Assembly: GCF_003426025.1 (NCBI RefSeq)
Contig: NZ_QJSH01000028.1
Location: 1-35,727 of the forward strand
Reading direction: 5' to 3'
Origin: Paraliobacillus quinghaiensis
Lineage (GTDB): Bacteria > Bacillota > Bacilli > Bacillales > Amphibacillaceae
Length of the DNA: 35,727 bases
Shown: in pieces, positions 1 to 6,890 of the stretch
How the letters are laid out: each line of letters opens with the position of its first letter
How positions within the stretch are numbered: position 1 is the stretch's first letter
The notes under the pieces: model-generated
The model's database searches: none
Seen by the model: only the letters and a program-made list of their open reading frames with translations
What the model was told of the DNA's origin: nothing
Made by a program: the position numbers and the translations under genes

Positions 1-120
1 GAGTAACTAGGAACTTATAATTTAGTACATATCTTTAGATGGAACGCGGAGTGCTGGGAAACTAGCACGCTCCGTGTGGAGCAGGGGAAAAGCTGGAGAT
101 AACCTCAAATGCTTACCTAT
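1..120 (+). mobile_element. 3' end of a group II intron (domains V and VI)
   Basis: Bases 44-77 fold into a textbook 34-nt domain V: an 8-bp lower stem (44-51 with 70-77), a 2-nt bulge C68-G69, a 6-bp upper stem and a GAAA tetraloop at 58-61. The catalytic triad is CGC at 45-47 with the expected G46-U75 wobble; CGC triads are known from IIC and some other bacterial classes. A domain VI-like segment follows (about 78-118) and the intron probably ends near 120 (CCTAT). The rest of the intron and any reverse transcriptase lie outside the window. The 3' exon is a cassette repeat unit. Confidence 0.88.
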
Positions 121-124
121 TGCT

Positions 125-170
125 GACGATTGTTTAATAAGAACAGTCGCTTTTTCACTAACTGGCAGGA
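125..170 (+). repeat. Cassette repeat unit, short (S) type, just after the intron
   Basis: Hairpin CGATTGTT/AACAGTCG with loop TAATAAG, then CTTTTTCACTAA and the right box CTAACTGGCAGGAT. The stem and flanks recur almost unchanged at 4152 and 4600. The T-run means the hairpin could also terminate transcription. The left box (CTAACGGGTG in other copies) is missing, apparently replaced by the intron. Confidence 0.8.
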
Positions 171-279
171 TAGTTCAATGAAAGAAATTGCACTATACTG
201 GAGGGGATTTTGAGAAAAAAAGCATTGGATTATCATTAGTATAGTTGTAGGGAAATAAGATTTAAAGGAGGAATGTATT

Positions 280-705
280 GTGGGGAAAGTAATTCAGTAT
301 GTGATTGTTGTAATCTTGGGGTTGACTATAATAAATGCAATTTCTGCAATTAATGATGTCGTTACAAGTAATGGCTCAATAATGCTAGGACAGGATACAG
401 ATTGGAATTATTTCTATATGACCTTGCTAAGTATTTTGTTAGGGGTACTAATTGAGTGGAAACGTTTATTAAAAATAATAACAGGTAATTTGAAACTTAA
501 TTGGCTCATAGTTCCTTCTGTTATCTTACTAATTATAAGCCTTATTCCTATGTCACTCATAGTCGAACAACTTGGGTTTGTCTCGTATCATAATTTTTTG
601 CAGGGTATTCTGTTCGCCCCGTTACAAGACATAAATACAATATTAATATTAGGTATTCTCTCAGGGATTTTACTTATAAGGTCACTAATTAAAGATATTG
701 AATAG
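280..705 (+). CDS. Putative four-helix membrane protein (141 aa), array gene 1
   Basis: No family recognised. Four hydrophobic stretches are visible at about residues 4-21, 45-61, 73-99 and 109-136, with a short basic segment (WKRLLK) after the second, so this is an integral membrane protein with no large soluble domain. The GTG start is supported by AAAGGAGG about 8 nt upstream; the nearby ATG at 273 is in another frame. No convincing promoter is seen between the intron end and the gene, so it may be read from upstream. It is followed directly by a repeat unit at 721. Function unknown. Confidence 0.75.
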   Translation: MGKVIQYVIVVILGLTIINAISAINDVVTSNGSIMLGQDTDWNYFYMTLLSILLGVLIEWKRLLKIITGNLKLNWLIVPSVILLIISLIPMSLIVEQLGFVSYHNFLQGILFAPLQDINTILILGILSGILLIRSLIKDIE

Positions 706-720
706 GATTTATTTCAATAA

Positions 721-782
721 AGGGTGCTTTAAAAGGAGTTGTCGCTTCGACAGCTCCTATATTCTTATTCAAGTAAAAGACA
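721..782 (+). repeat. Cassette repeat unit, long (L) type
   Basis: GGGTGCTTTAAA, then an 11-bp stem AGGAGTTGTCG/CGACAGCTCCT (734-758) with a CTT loop, then TATATTCTTATTCAAGTAAAAGACAG. This copy has the most perfect stem in the array. Boxes are degenerate. Confidence 0.75.
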
Positions 783-818
783 GAATTCTTCAACTGTAAA
801 GGTAATGGGGAGGGCAAA

Positions 819-1490
819 ATGTTTATTAAAAATTATCTTTTTTTTATTTTATTAACCTTGTTACTGGTAGGTTGTACATCAGAGGATACAAACGAACTAA
901 AACAAGAGGTCAAGCGTTTAACAGTCGAAAATACCCAATTAAAAGATTCTAAAAACAAACTTGAAACTGAAGTAGAAAACTTTAAGGAAGCCAATACGGG
1001 TTTAGAAAATGAAATAAACACACTGAAAGATTTAATTGAAGAATATGAAGATGTAAGTTTTAACGTTGATTTTAACATTTATGACGAAGGATTTTATATT
1101 GAGCCAGTGTTGATGTTCCGAGAAGATTTAACCCTGGAACAGACTAAAAATATCATGGGGAAACCAAATAATGTTAGGAGTTATATTGAAGAAGCTCACT
1201 GTGGATGTGAAGAAACAGAAGTCAATTATGACAATGCATCTTTTACTTTCCAGGATGAACTAATTAAGTGGATGACTTTAAAAGATGAAACTTTTGTAAC
1301 TCAACGTGGTATCAAAGTAGGTTCAACTAAAGAACAGGTAATCGATTCCTACGGTGAAAACTTCTACCCAATTGAAGATGGTAGTAATCACGAAGATAAT
1401 AGTATTAACTACGGTGAAAAAACAGGTATCAGATTTTCTTTTGCCGAAAATGTTGTTAGTGAAATAACAATTTGGTATATGTACGAATAA
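819..1490 (+). CDS. Putative coiled-coil lipoprotein (223 aa), array gene 2
   Basis: A type II signal peptide ends in the lipobox LVGC with lipidated Cys19, so the product should be anchored on the outer face of the membrane. Residues about 25-78 are rich in Glu, Lys, Leu and Asn with heptad spacing and should form a coiled coil. The C-terminal part holds a Cys-X-Cys pair (HCGCEE, about residues 128-130) and segments such as LTLEQTKNIMGKP and IKVGSTKEQVIDSYG that resemble the repeated helix-turn motifs of small SmpA/BamE-like or DUF4309-like lipoproteins; that resemblance is only an inference. The ATG follows GGGGAGGG. Units flank it at 721 and 1523. Function unknown. Confidence 0.8.
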   Translation: MFIKNYLFFILLTLLLVGCTSEDTNELKQEVKRLTVENTQLKDSKNKLETEVENFKEANTGLENEINTLKDLIEEYEDVSFNVDFNIYDEGFYIEPVLMFREDLTLEQTKNIMGKPNNVRSYIEEAHCGCEETEVNYDNASFTFQDELIKWMTLKDETFVTQRGIKVGSTKEQVIDSYGENFYPIEDGSNHEDNSINYGEKTGIRFSFAENVVSEITIWYMYE

Positions 1491-1522
1491 GATAAACGCT
1501 TATTTTATGAGAAACTTTCTTC

Positions 1523-1592
1523 AACTAAAGGAGTGCTTTAGTGCAACAAGGAGCTGTTAATGTCGCAACTCCTATTGCTTATTGTTTAGTTG
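1523..1592 (+). repeat. Cassette repeat unit, L type
   Basis: CTAAAGGAGTGCTTTAG, then TGCAACAAGGAGCTG, loop TTAATGTCG, CAACTCCTATTGCTTATT and a degenerate right box TTTAGTTG. Inner stem AGGAG/CTCCT with a C-A mismatch before the loop. The left flank is itself a palindrome (CTAAAG...CTTTAG). Confidence 0.8.
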
Positions 1593-1637
1593 AATAAAAT
1601 GTAATTAATAATTTTTGATTAACAAGAAGGTGATTTC

Positions 1638-2015
1638 TTGAAAAAGTTTTTAGTAGTTATTTTATTGGTATTGATAGTTGCTATTGGATTTATAGTAATT
1701 AGATTTGGAAATGCCTTGTTTCAAGAAGAAAATACAACTGAGATTATTGCATCTATAACTAAATTAGAGTTCACAAACAATGATTACATTAAAGTTACCG
1801 ATACTTCTCACGGAATTAGGTGCGTTTCAAAGAATAAACGTGGCTCCCAAGAAAAAGTAATTAAAGAATTTATGAAAGATAATGAGTGGCAGTTTAAAGA
1901 ACAAATGGGTTCTGGCTTTGTATTTACGAAAGATGGAGTGAATGTAGTAGTAGAAACAAGGTTATTTTCAAGAAACTATTTCCTCTGGGATGTTCCTGAA
2001 GAGGTTTTTCACTAA
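1638..2015 (+). CDS. Putative membrane-anchored small protein (125 aa), array gene 3
   Basis: One N-terminal hydrophobic segment (about residues 4-22, after MKK) is followed by a soluble domain of about 100 residues that probably faces outside. No family recognised. Starts on TTG with AGAAGGTGAT as ribosome site. The stop codon TAA lies inside the left box of the next repeat unit (CACTAACG), so the repeat supplies the end of the gene. Function unknown. Confidence 0.72.
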   Translation: MKKFLVVILLVLIVAIGFIVIRFGNALFQEENTTEIIASITKLEFTNNDYIKVTDTSHGIRCVSKNKRGSQEKVIKEFMKDNEWQFKEQMGSGFVFTKDGVNVVVETRLFSRNYFLWDVPEEVFH

Positions 2016-2070
2016 CGAAGAGCCTTAGTGGAACAAGGCGTAGTTGACGCCCTAACTTCAATTACTTAAT
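2009..2070 (+). repeat. Cassette repeat unit, L-type variant stem
   Basis: Left box ACTAACGAAGAGCC, arm TTAGTGGAACAAGGCG, then TAGTTGACGCC and CTAACTTCAATTACTTAATG. The usual AGGAGCTG stem is replaced by GGCGT/GACGCC, so the hairpin is kept while its sequence changed. Confidence 0.7.
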
Positions 2071-2123
2071 GAAATAAAGGCGCATTAGACTTTAATAAAA
2101 GACAATTTAGAGAGGGAAAACCT

Positions 2124-2351
2124 ATGAAAAAAGGAATAGTCTACTTAATTACACTTATATTTTTATCAATATTTTTATTTGTGGTTGTTGCAGGAACACT
2201 TAAAACTAACTTTCCGACAATATCATTTTTCCTTGCAATGTTAATAAGTCATTTCATTATTGATAAAAACCAATGGATTGTTGATTTTTATGAAAATGCT
2301 TACTCAGGAGAGAATGAAAAAGTTGGTGATGATGTGGGGAATAGTCAATAA
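2124..2351 (+). CDS. Putative two-helix membrane protein (75 aa), array gene 4
   Basis: Two hydrophobic stretches (about residues 5-25 and 31-48) and a short acidic C-terminal tail (ENEKVGDDVGNS). Start ATG with GAGAGGG about 7 nt upstream. No family recognised. It lies between a repeat unit at 2009 and a degenerate left half-unit at 2375. Function unknown. Confidence 0.68.
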   Translation: MKKGIVYLITLIFLSIFLFVVVAGTLKTNFPTISFFLAMLISHFIIDKNQWIVDFYENAYSGENEKVGDDVGNSQ

Positions 2352-2562
2352 TTCAAACAATATTTTGAACAAACTGGATGCATATATGCAACAAGGATTT
2401 GGGATCAGGATGGTCTTTTTTTCGTAATGAGTAATGTAGAATAAGAAGCCATATAGATAATAGAAGTTATACTTTCTAGTGTGTTTTAATTGTGAAGAAT
2501 ATACTAGAAAAGTGTATAGATAGATTCTAAATTAAAAAATATATTTAGAAAGGAATGAAGTT
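2352..2562. other. Intergenic stretch with half-unit and inverted repeat before the GNAT gene
   Basis: Contains GGATGCATATATGCAACAAGGA (2375-2396), resembling only the left half of a cassette unit, and an imperfect inverted repeat TATACTTTCTAGT / ACTAGAAAAGTGTATA at about 2468-2518. The latter could be a terminator remnant, an operator, or the leader of the GNAT gene. No clear promoter was identified. Confidence 0.4.
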
Positions 2563-3537
2563 ATGGTTGTGGAATTTATAGATCTTAAGCCTTCATATGT
2601 AAATGAAGCGATTGAATTAGTATTATCTTCTTATCAAGATGAAAAAAAATCTGTTCCTTTTCTACCGCATGAGACGCAATTATTAGGTGATTTGAAAGAC
2701 AAGGTGTTGCACTTGTTTCATAATGGATCAGGAGTCCTTGCTATTGATAATCATAAGTTAGTAGGTTTTATAGCTGGGTATTTAATAAATGACAGCTTCT
2801 TCGGTAAGAACAAAGGCGTTTATGTACCTTTATTCGGACATGGAGTTTCAAAGCGGTATAAATCTAGTTTATATGAAGAATTATACAAGTATTCTGCTGG
2901 TAAATGGGTTAAACGTTCGTACACCTCACATGCTATAACGTGTTTTGCGCATGAGCACAATACGATAAATAACTGGTTTTGGTTAGGCTTTGGGTTAAGA
3001 GGTGTCGATGGGTTACGAAGAGTTCAAAGTATACCTTATAATAATGGGTCTATGATTGAAATTAAAAAAAGTACGACAGACGACATAATTCAACTTGCGA
3101 AGCTTCATAGAGAACATAATTTATATTACAGAACTTCCCCGATTTTCATGCCGAATGCTGAAGAAGATCCAGTTGATGACCTAATAGCTTGGTCCATGGA
3201 AGAAAATCGGCATATTTGGATTGCTTATAAGGATAAGAAACCTGTAGGCTATATGAGAATCCAACCGACAGCAGAGAATTTTATATCAGACCATCCTGAG
3301 GTTATGAATATAACAGGTGCCTATGTATTCCCTGATGAAAGAGGGATTGGGGTTGGATTGAAGTTAATTAACGAGATACAGGATTGGCTTAAACTAAAAG
3401 AATATTCATTATGTGGTGTAGATTTTGAGGCATTTAATACAACCGGGAGATCTTTTTGGAATAAACACTTTACTCCTTATACATACAGTATGGTAAGAAG
3501 AGTAGATGAACGAATTACTGAAATAGAATTCCTTTAA
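2563..3537 (+). CDS. Tandem GNAT-family N-acetyltransferase (324 aa), array gene 5
   Basis: Two GNAT-like domains in tandem. The N-terminal half (about 1-160) has the pattern GVLAIDNHKLVGFIAGYL, with no clear acetyl-CoA loop. The C-terminal half (about 165-310) has IWIAYKDKKPVGYMRI, then VFPDERGIGVGLKLINEIQDW, which carries the R-G-x-G-x-G/A pyrophosphate-binding loop, and FEAFNTTGRSFWNKHF, typical of motif B. It should acetylate a small molecule or protein amine with acetyl-CoA; the substrate is unknown. ATG with AGAAAGGA upstream. It is much longer than its neighbours and the gap before it lacks an intact repeat unit; an L unit follows at 3604. GNAT genes are also common cargo of integron cassettes. 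Confidence 0.85.
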   Translation: MVVEFIDLKPSYVNEAIELVLSSYQDEKKSVPFLPHETQLLGDLKDKVLHLFHNGSGVLAIDNHKLVGFIAGYLINDSFFGKNKGVYVPLFGHGVSKRYKSSLYEELYKYSAGKWVKRSYTSHAITCFAHEHNTINNWFWLGFGLRGVDGLRRVQSIPYNNGSMIEIKKSTTDDIIQLAKLHREHNLYYRTSPIFMPNAEEDPVDDLIAWSMEENRHIWIAYKDKKPVGYMRIQPTAENFISDHPEVMNITGAYVFPDERGIGVGLKLINEIQDWLKLKEYSLCGVDFEAFNTTGRSFWNKHFTPYTYSMVRRVDERITEIEFL

Positions 3538-3603
3538 AGGTCTATGTAGCAAAACGATCTCTCTATTTGCGCTGACTTTGTGAAGAGTTGTACTTAAAGT
3601 GAA

Positions 3604-3672
3604 GGGGGCTTTAGTGGAACAAGGAGCTGTTGATGTCGCAGCTCCTATTGCTTATTGAGCTAATGGGTAGGT
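3604..3672 (+). repeat. Cassette repeat unit, L type, near consensus
   Basis: GGGGGCTTTAGTGGAACA, then AGGAGCTG (3622-3629), loop TTGATGTCG, CAGCTCCT (ending 3646), ATTGCTTATTGA and right box GCTAATGGGTAGG. The 8-bp inner stem is perfect; the outer arms (TTTAG...CTAA, AACAA...TTG) pair with unequal bulges. Confidence 0.85.
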
Positions 3673-3714
3673 TAATGAAACATTAAAGGAGAGGATACTA
3701 TTTTATTTTTATTT

Positions 3715-3972
3715 TTGAATATTGTTTTACTAATAATTAGTATTGCATGTTTTTATGAAGCAAAGAAGGAGCGAAAAGGTTTAAGGTTTATACTAAGTAT
3801 TACTTCAACTATAATTTTATCTCTTATCATGGAAGGAACAGCACATAGTTTAGTAGAAGCCAAAGTAATGGAAGGAACTCCCCTTATCATTTTATACTTT
3901 GCTTTACCTATCGTTTTTTTTATAACATTTCAGCTTCTTTTCTATGATATTAGAATGATTGATGAAAGATAA
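3715..3972 (+). CDS. Putative three-helix membrane protein (85 aa), array gene 6
   Basis: Hydrophobic segments at about residues 2-12, 24-40 and 57-77; no family recognised. The first conventional in-frame start is TTG at 3715, but the strong ribosome site AAAGGAG (3685-3691) lies 23 nt upstream of it. An in-frame ATT at 3700 sits 8 nt after that site, so translation more likely starts there, giving a 90-residue product with a longer N-terminal helix. Followed by a repeat unit at 3990. Confidence 0.65.
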   Translation: MNIVLLIISIACFYEAKKERKGLRFILSITSTIILSLIMEGTAHSLVEAKVMEGTPLIILYFALPIVFFITFQLLFYDIRMIDER

Positions 3973-3989
3973 GAGTTAATTCATTTCGG

Positions 3990-4057
3990 TAAGCGTTAGT
4001 GAAACAAGGAACTATTGATGTTGTAGCTTCTAGAGCTTGTTGCGCTAACGGGAAGGA
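3990..4057 (+). repeat. Cassette repeat unit, L type, full boxes
   Basis: GGTAAGCGTTAGTGAAACA, then AGGAACTATTGATGTTGTAGCTTCT (degenerate stem with several mismatches), AGAGCTTGTTGCGCTAACGGGAAGG. The right box GCTAACGGG is intact. Confidence 0.75.
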
Positions 4058-4060
4058 TTA

Positions 4061-4286
4061 TTGTATTTTATGCCAATTTTAGCTATTATCTTTTATCTTA
4101 ATCTAGTAGCGATTCTAAAAAAGATTAAAAACATTGAGTTTATTGCATTAAGTGGTGCGATTGTTTAATAAGAACAGTTGCTTTTTCACTAACTTGCAGT
4201 TTATTTTACTAGATAAATATTCGGAAATTAGCTCACCAGAAAAGAAAGACCTAATTTCTTTAAGACAAAAGCTTGTAAAACAATGA
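4061..4286 (+). pseudogene. Small membrane-protein gene interrupted by an S-type repeat unit
   Basis: From TTG4061/ATG4070 a short frame encodes MPILAIIFYLNLVAILKKIK and stops at 4168 inside the repeat unit at 4152. Directly after the unit, from 4197 in another frame, an open stretch reads as a hydrophilic tail (LLDKYSEISSPEKKDL...) to a TGA at 4286. Together the pieces look like the head (one membrane helix plus basic residues) and tail of one small protein similar in plan to the one at 7526. I infer insertion or recombination of the repeat within a gene; they could also be unrelated fragments. Confidence 0.4.
4152..4199 (+). repeat. Cassette repeat unit, S type, inside a reading frame
   Basis: GGTGCGATTGTTTAATAAGA then ACAGTTGCTTTTTCACTAACTTGCAG. 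Same stem as at 125 and 4600 apart from one C-to-T change in the 3' arm, which leaves a G-T pair. Lies within the broken gene at 4061-4286. Confidence 0.8.
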
Positions 4287-4352
4287 AAAGGGAATTGAAG
4301 AATAAAAGAGTTAAATCAAATGTTATTCTTAAAGTAGTGGAGGTAATTTTTA

Positions 4353-4595
4353 ATGGATAAAAATATGAAATATATTATTTTTGCATTTGCTGGATGGCTA
4401 ATCTTTTCTGTCTCAATGCCTGCTTTTGAAATTGTTTCTGATGTCCTAGATGATATAGGACTATGGGATTTCTATTTTGTATATACTTTTTTTAGATTAT
4501 TGAAGTTTTTAATACAAATCGTAGCATTAGGAACTGTTTTTGTATTTGCATTACCAATTATCCTATCAGCATGGAGAGGATTAAGGAATAATTAA
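4353..4595 (+). CDS. Putative two-helix membrane protein (80 aa), array gene 7
   Basis: Two hydrophobic regions (about residues 6-28 and 42-74, the second long enough for one or two passes) and a short basic C-terminus (WRGLRNN). ATG start 8 nt after GTGGAGG. No family recognised; the small size and lack of a soluble domain suggest a membrane-embedded accessory protein. S-type repeat unit directly downstream. Function unknown. Confidence 0.68.
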   Translation: MDKNMKYIIFAFAGWLIFSVSMPAFEIVSDVLDDIGLWDFYFVYTFFRLLKFLIQIVALGTVFVFALPIILSAWRGLRNN

Positions 4596-4599
4596 TATT

Positions 4600-4652
4600 A
4601 CTAATGGGTGGCGATTGTTTAATAAGAACAGTCGCTTTTTCACTAAAGGGAA
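4600..4652 (+). repeat. Cassette repeat unit, S type, complete boxes
   Basis: Left box CTAATGGGTG, stem GCGATTGTT/AACAGTCGC (9 bp, one wobble) around TAATAAG, CTTTTTCACTAAAGGGAAG. Stem plus T-run resembles a Rho-independent terminator. The best-preserved S unit. Confidence 0.85.
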
Positions 4653-4700
4653 GTAATTTTTAATAAAGATATTAGATTGTTCTGGTAAAGGGTAATCAAA

Positions 4701-5399
4701 TTGGGGGGATGTGCTATTTTTATAACGAAATATTACAAAAGTGTACTTACTGTTATTGTTATTGCAGTTTTAGTTTTTATAGGCTATTCCCAATATAAAG
4801 AGAAAAAAATGTATGAAGAATATATCTCACTAAGTGTTAAAAATGATATGCAAGATTTAGTTAATGCAATTGTTGATAATGAAAGAATATACAAAAATAT
4901 TATAGATGAAGAAGTCATTACTAAAGGTGATGCATACTTTTTAGCAAGGAATAGTGGTTACATGATGGAGCTTTATCAAAAATATAACGGTCTCGCTAAA
5001 ATTTTTGAACGTATAGAACACGGTGCTACACAAAATACAACTGGTGGAACTGCTCAAAAAATAGCTGCTTTTTTTGGTGAAATGATTAAAGAGGAAAGTA
5101 TAGACAGTAGTAATTTGGATGAGGTGAAAATTGAACTTAATGATGATATGAGGCAAAAAATTATTACAATAAAAGAATTGAATTCACTATGGGTAAGTAC
5201 CGTGAAGGATAATGTATTCGGTGTAATTGATAATGAAGATGATTTAGTCTTTAATACACAGCAGTTCCGAGAGCATTACGGTGAAAACAGTTTATCACAA
5301 CAATTTTGGGTGAATTTAGTAGTGGATATTGAGCAAAACACACAAAAATTCTTATGGGATAACGATTTACTCGATATAGATAATGTCTTATTGAATTAA
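4701..5399 (+). CDS. Putative membrane-anchored protein (about 230 aa), array gene 8
   Basis: One N-terminal membrane segment (about residues 15-30) followed by about 200 mainly helical, charged residues, presumably outside the cell. No family recognised. The start is uncertain: TTG4701 has a weak AAAGGG site about 8 nt before it, whereas GGGGGG (4703-4708) lies 7 nt before an in-frame ATT at 4716, which would give a product starting FITKYYKS after the initiator. The stop codon TAA is the first part of the next unit's left box (TTAACGGGCGG). Function unknown. Confidence 0.7.
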   Translation: MGGCAIFITKYYKSVLTVIVIAVLVFIGYSQYKEKKMYEEYISLSVKNDMQDLVNAIVDNERIYKNIIDEEVITKGDAYFLARNSGYMMELYQKYNGLAKIFERIEHGATQNTTGGTAQKIAAFFGEMIKEESIDSSNLDEVKIELNDDMRQKIITIKELNSLWVSTVKDNVFGVIDNEDDLVFNTQQFREHYGENSLSQQFWVNLVVDIEQNTQKFLWDNDLLDIDNVLLN

Positions 5400-5440
5400 C
5401 GGGCGGCTATTATTCAATAAGCGTCGCTTAGGCTTAGGGA
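5396..5440 (+). repeat. Cassette repeat unit, short variant
   Basis: Left box TTAACGGGCGGC, then TATTATTCAATAAGCGTCGC and TTAGGCTTAGG. The stem (GCGGCT.ATT / AAT.AAGCGTCGC) is imperfect. Its TAA is the stop codon of the gene before, and its right end runs into the ribosome site of the gene after. Confidence 0.65.
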
Positions 5441-5449
5441 GGGAAAGAA

Positions 5450-5713
5450 TTGAAAGCCATTTATAAGCTGTTATCATCCTTATTCTTAGGTCTATCTCTT
5501 GTCTTTTTTATTAGTCCGATTTTTTTGTACTGGTTTATTCACGGGGATTATGACAGATACATCTGGATAATCAATGGTCCATTTCCTTTTAGCCATTTTG
5601 GTGGAGGACCATTTCAACTCTGGATGGGGACAGGATTAGTATTCTCTGGCTTGATATTTGTGATAATTTCATTTGTGTTTTCTATACTAAATAAAAAAAG
5701 TAATCGCTATTGA
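5450..5713 (+). CDS. Putative two-helix membrane protein (87 aa), array gene 9
   Basis: Two strong hydrophobic segments (about residues 7-30 and 57-80) around a loop rich in aromatic residues and Gly (FPFSHFGGGPFQLW) that probably faces outside. TTG start 6 nt after GGGAGGG. The TGA stop is immediately followed by the left box GCTAACGG of the next unit. No family recognised; function unknown. Confidence 0.7.
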   Translation: MKAIYKLLSSLFLGLSLVFFISPIFLYWFIHGDYDRYIWIINGPFPFSHFGGGPFQLWMGTGLVFSGLIFVIISFVFSILNKKSNRY

Positions 5714-5772
5714 GCTAACGGAGAGCTTTTCTTCAATAAGAAATAGCATTGTTCGTCTTACTATAAGTAATG
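5713..5772 (+). repeat. Cassette repeat unit, diverged
   Basis: GAGCTAACGGAGAGC, small hairpin TTTCTTCAATAAGAAA, then TAGCATTGTTCGTCTTACTATAAG. Left box is clear; the rest fits only loosely. Confidence 0.55.
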
Positions 5773-5838
5773 TTTAACAGGACTTGGAACTTTTAGTTAT
5801 TATTTAACGTCTGCCTTAGTAAAAGGGGGAGAATTTTA

Positions 5839-6219
5839 ATGCCAAAAATTAAATCATTATTCGTAGTTCTTTTATTGTCCTTCATTTTAATTGGATGCCA
5901 AAATAATAATCTTAATTTAAGCGAAGATGTTTCCAGTATCGAGGTTTATGAATGGAGCAGTGAAGAATTGATGGCTACTATTGACGATAAAGAATTTATT
6001 AATGAACTTGTAAAGGAATTAGATAATGCTAAAACAGGTACCACATCAAATATGGATTTTGAATCGCCTGACTTCAGATTACACTTTAAAAGTGGGAATG
6101 AGACATTATTTGAAATGGGTTATTACAAGAAAGTTATAAATTTGGATGTAGAAGGTCGATATTGGGATTTTAGTGAAGATATTATGTATAACAGCGAACT
6201 CCAGTTACCTTTTGAATAA
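5839..6219 (+). CDS. Putative small lipoprotein (126 aa), array gene 10
   Basis: Signal peptide with lipobox LIGC (Cys20), so a membrane-anchored extracytoplasmic protein. The mature part (about 105 residues) looks like an alpha/beta domain with IEVYEWSSEELMATIDDKEFINELVKELDN. Its plan (strand, Asp-Lys-Glu, helix FINELVKELD, then strands) resembles the soluble part of the product at 7030, suggesting distant relatives; this is by eye only. ATG after AAAGGGGGAG. Function unknown. Confidence 0.75.
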   Translation: MPKIKSLFVVLLLSFILIGCQNNNLNLSEDVSSIEVYEWSSEELMATIDDKEFINELVKELDNAKTGTTSNMDFESPDFRLHFKSGNETLFEMGYYKKVINLDVEGRYWDFSEDIMYNSELQLPFE

Positions 6220-6234
6220 CCTTAATTTATTCCA

Positions 6235-6282
6235 CAAAAGGCAGCATTACTGCAACAAACAATAATGCTTTCTCACTAATAG
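6235..6282 (+). repeat. Cassette repeat unit, S type with a different stem
   Basis: AAAAGGCAGCATTACTGCA, loop ACAAA, CAATAATGCTTTCTCACTAATAG. The stem AGCATTA/TAATGCT replaces GCGATTGTT/AACAGTCGC, but the tail (C)TTT-TCACTAA is conserved. This suggests pairing is maintained rather than sequence. Confidence 0.65.
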
Positions 6283-6326
6283 AAACAAAAGAGTTTAAGA
6301 ATGAATAAATTTTTACGGTACATTGC

Positions 6327-6884
6327 ATGGGGGGGATAACAGTTAATAAAAAAATTTTATTTGTGTTCTTAGCAGGTGCTTTAGTCTTTACAGGTATTTA
6401 TGCAGCTATTGTAAATGGTCAAAGAGCAGATTTAGAAAGAAAAATTACTATATCCAAAATGAGATTAACTAATGCTATGAGCTACAATTCATTATTTTAC
6501 TTATTTGACAAAGTAATTGAGAACCAATCAAAAGAAAATAGAGAAGCCCTTAATTCTGCATTAAGAAATAAGGAAAGCCAAATGAGGACTTATCTTGCTT
6601 TATCTCTTTCTGAGGAGCAATTAAACGAAAAATTTTCAACTGAAAATGGAAAAACAGGGTTATTGGATTATCGGCTTTCTAATGCAAAGTTGTTGAATAT
6701 GGACAACAATAATAAGCCAGTTGATATAGAAGTTCTCCAAGAGATGAAAACGGCGTGGCAAGTTTTTAAACAAGATACAGGAGGTTCTCCTGAGTTTATG
6801 GACGCAAAAGGACCGTTTATCATTGCCGATGCTTATAAAAAGTTAGTAAATAAAATGGAGAATACTTACTCTAAACTGGAATAA
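6327..6884 (+). CDS. Putative membrane-anchored helical protein (185 aa), array gene 11
   Basis: One N-terminal membrane helix (about residues 9-26, ILFVFLAGALVFTGIYAAIV), then a largely helical, charged domain. No family recognised. The start is doubtful: ATG6327 has no ribosome site and would translate the G7 run (6329-6335) as codons, although that run looks like the ribosome site of a start about 6 nt further on. The codon there, GTT6342, would begin an otherwise typical NKKILFVF leader. Either ATG6327 is used weakly or initiation is non-canonical. An L unit follows. Function unknown. Confidence 0.65.
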   Translation: MGGITVNKKILFVFLAGALVFTGIYAAIVNGQRADLERKITISKMRLTNAMSYNSLFYLFDKVIENQSKENREALNSALRNKESQMRTYLALSLSEEQLNEKFSTENGKTGLLDYRLSNAKLLNMDNNNKPVDIEVLQEMKTAWQVFKQDTGGSPEFMDAKGPFIIADAYKKLVNKMENTYSKLE

Positions 6885-6890
6885 CCATAT

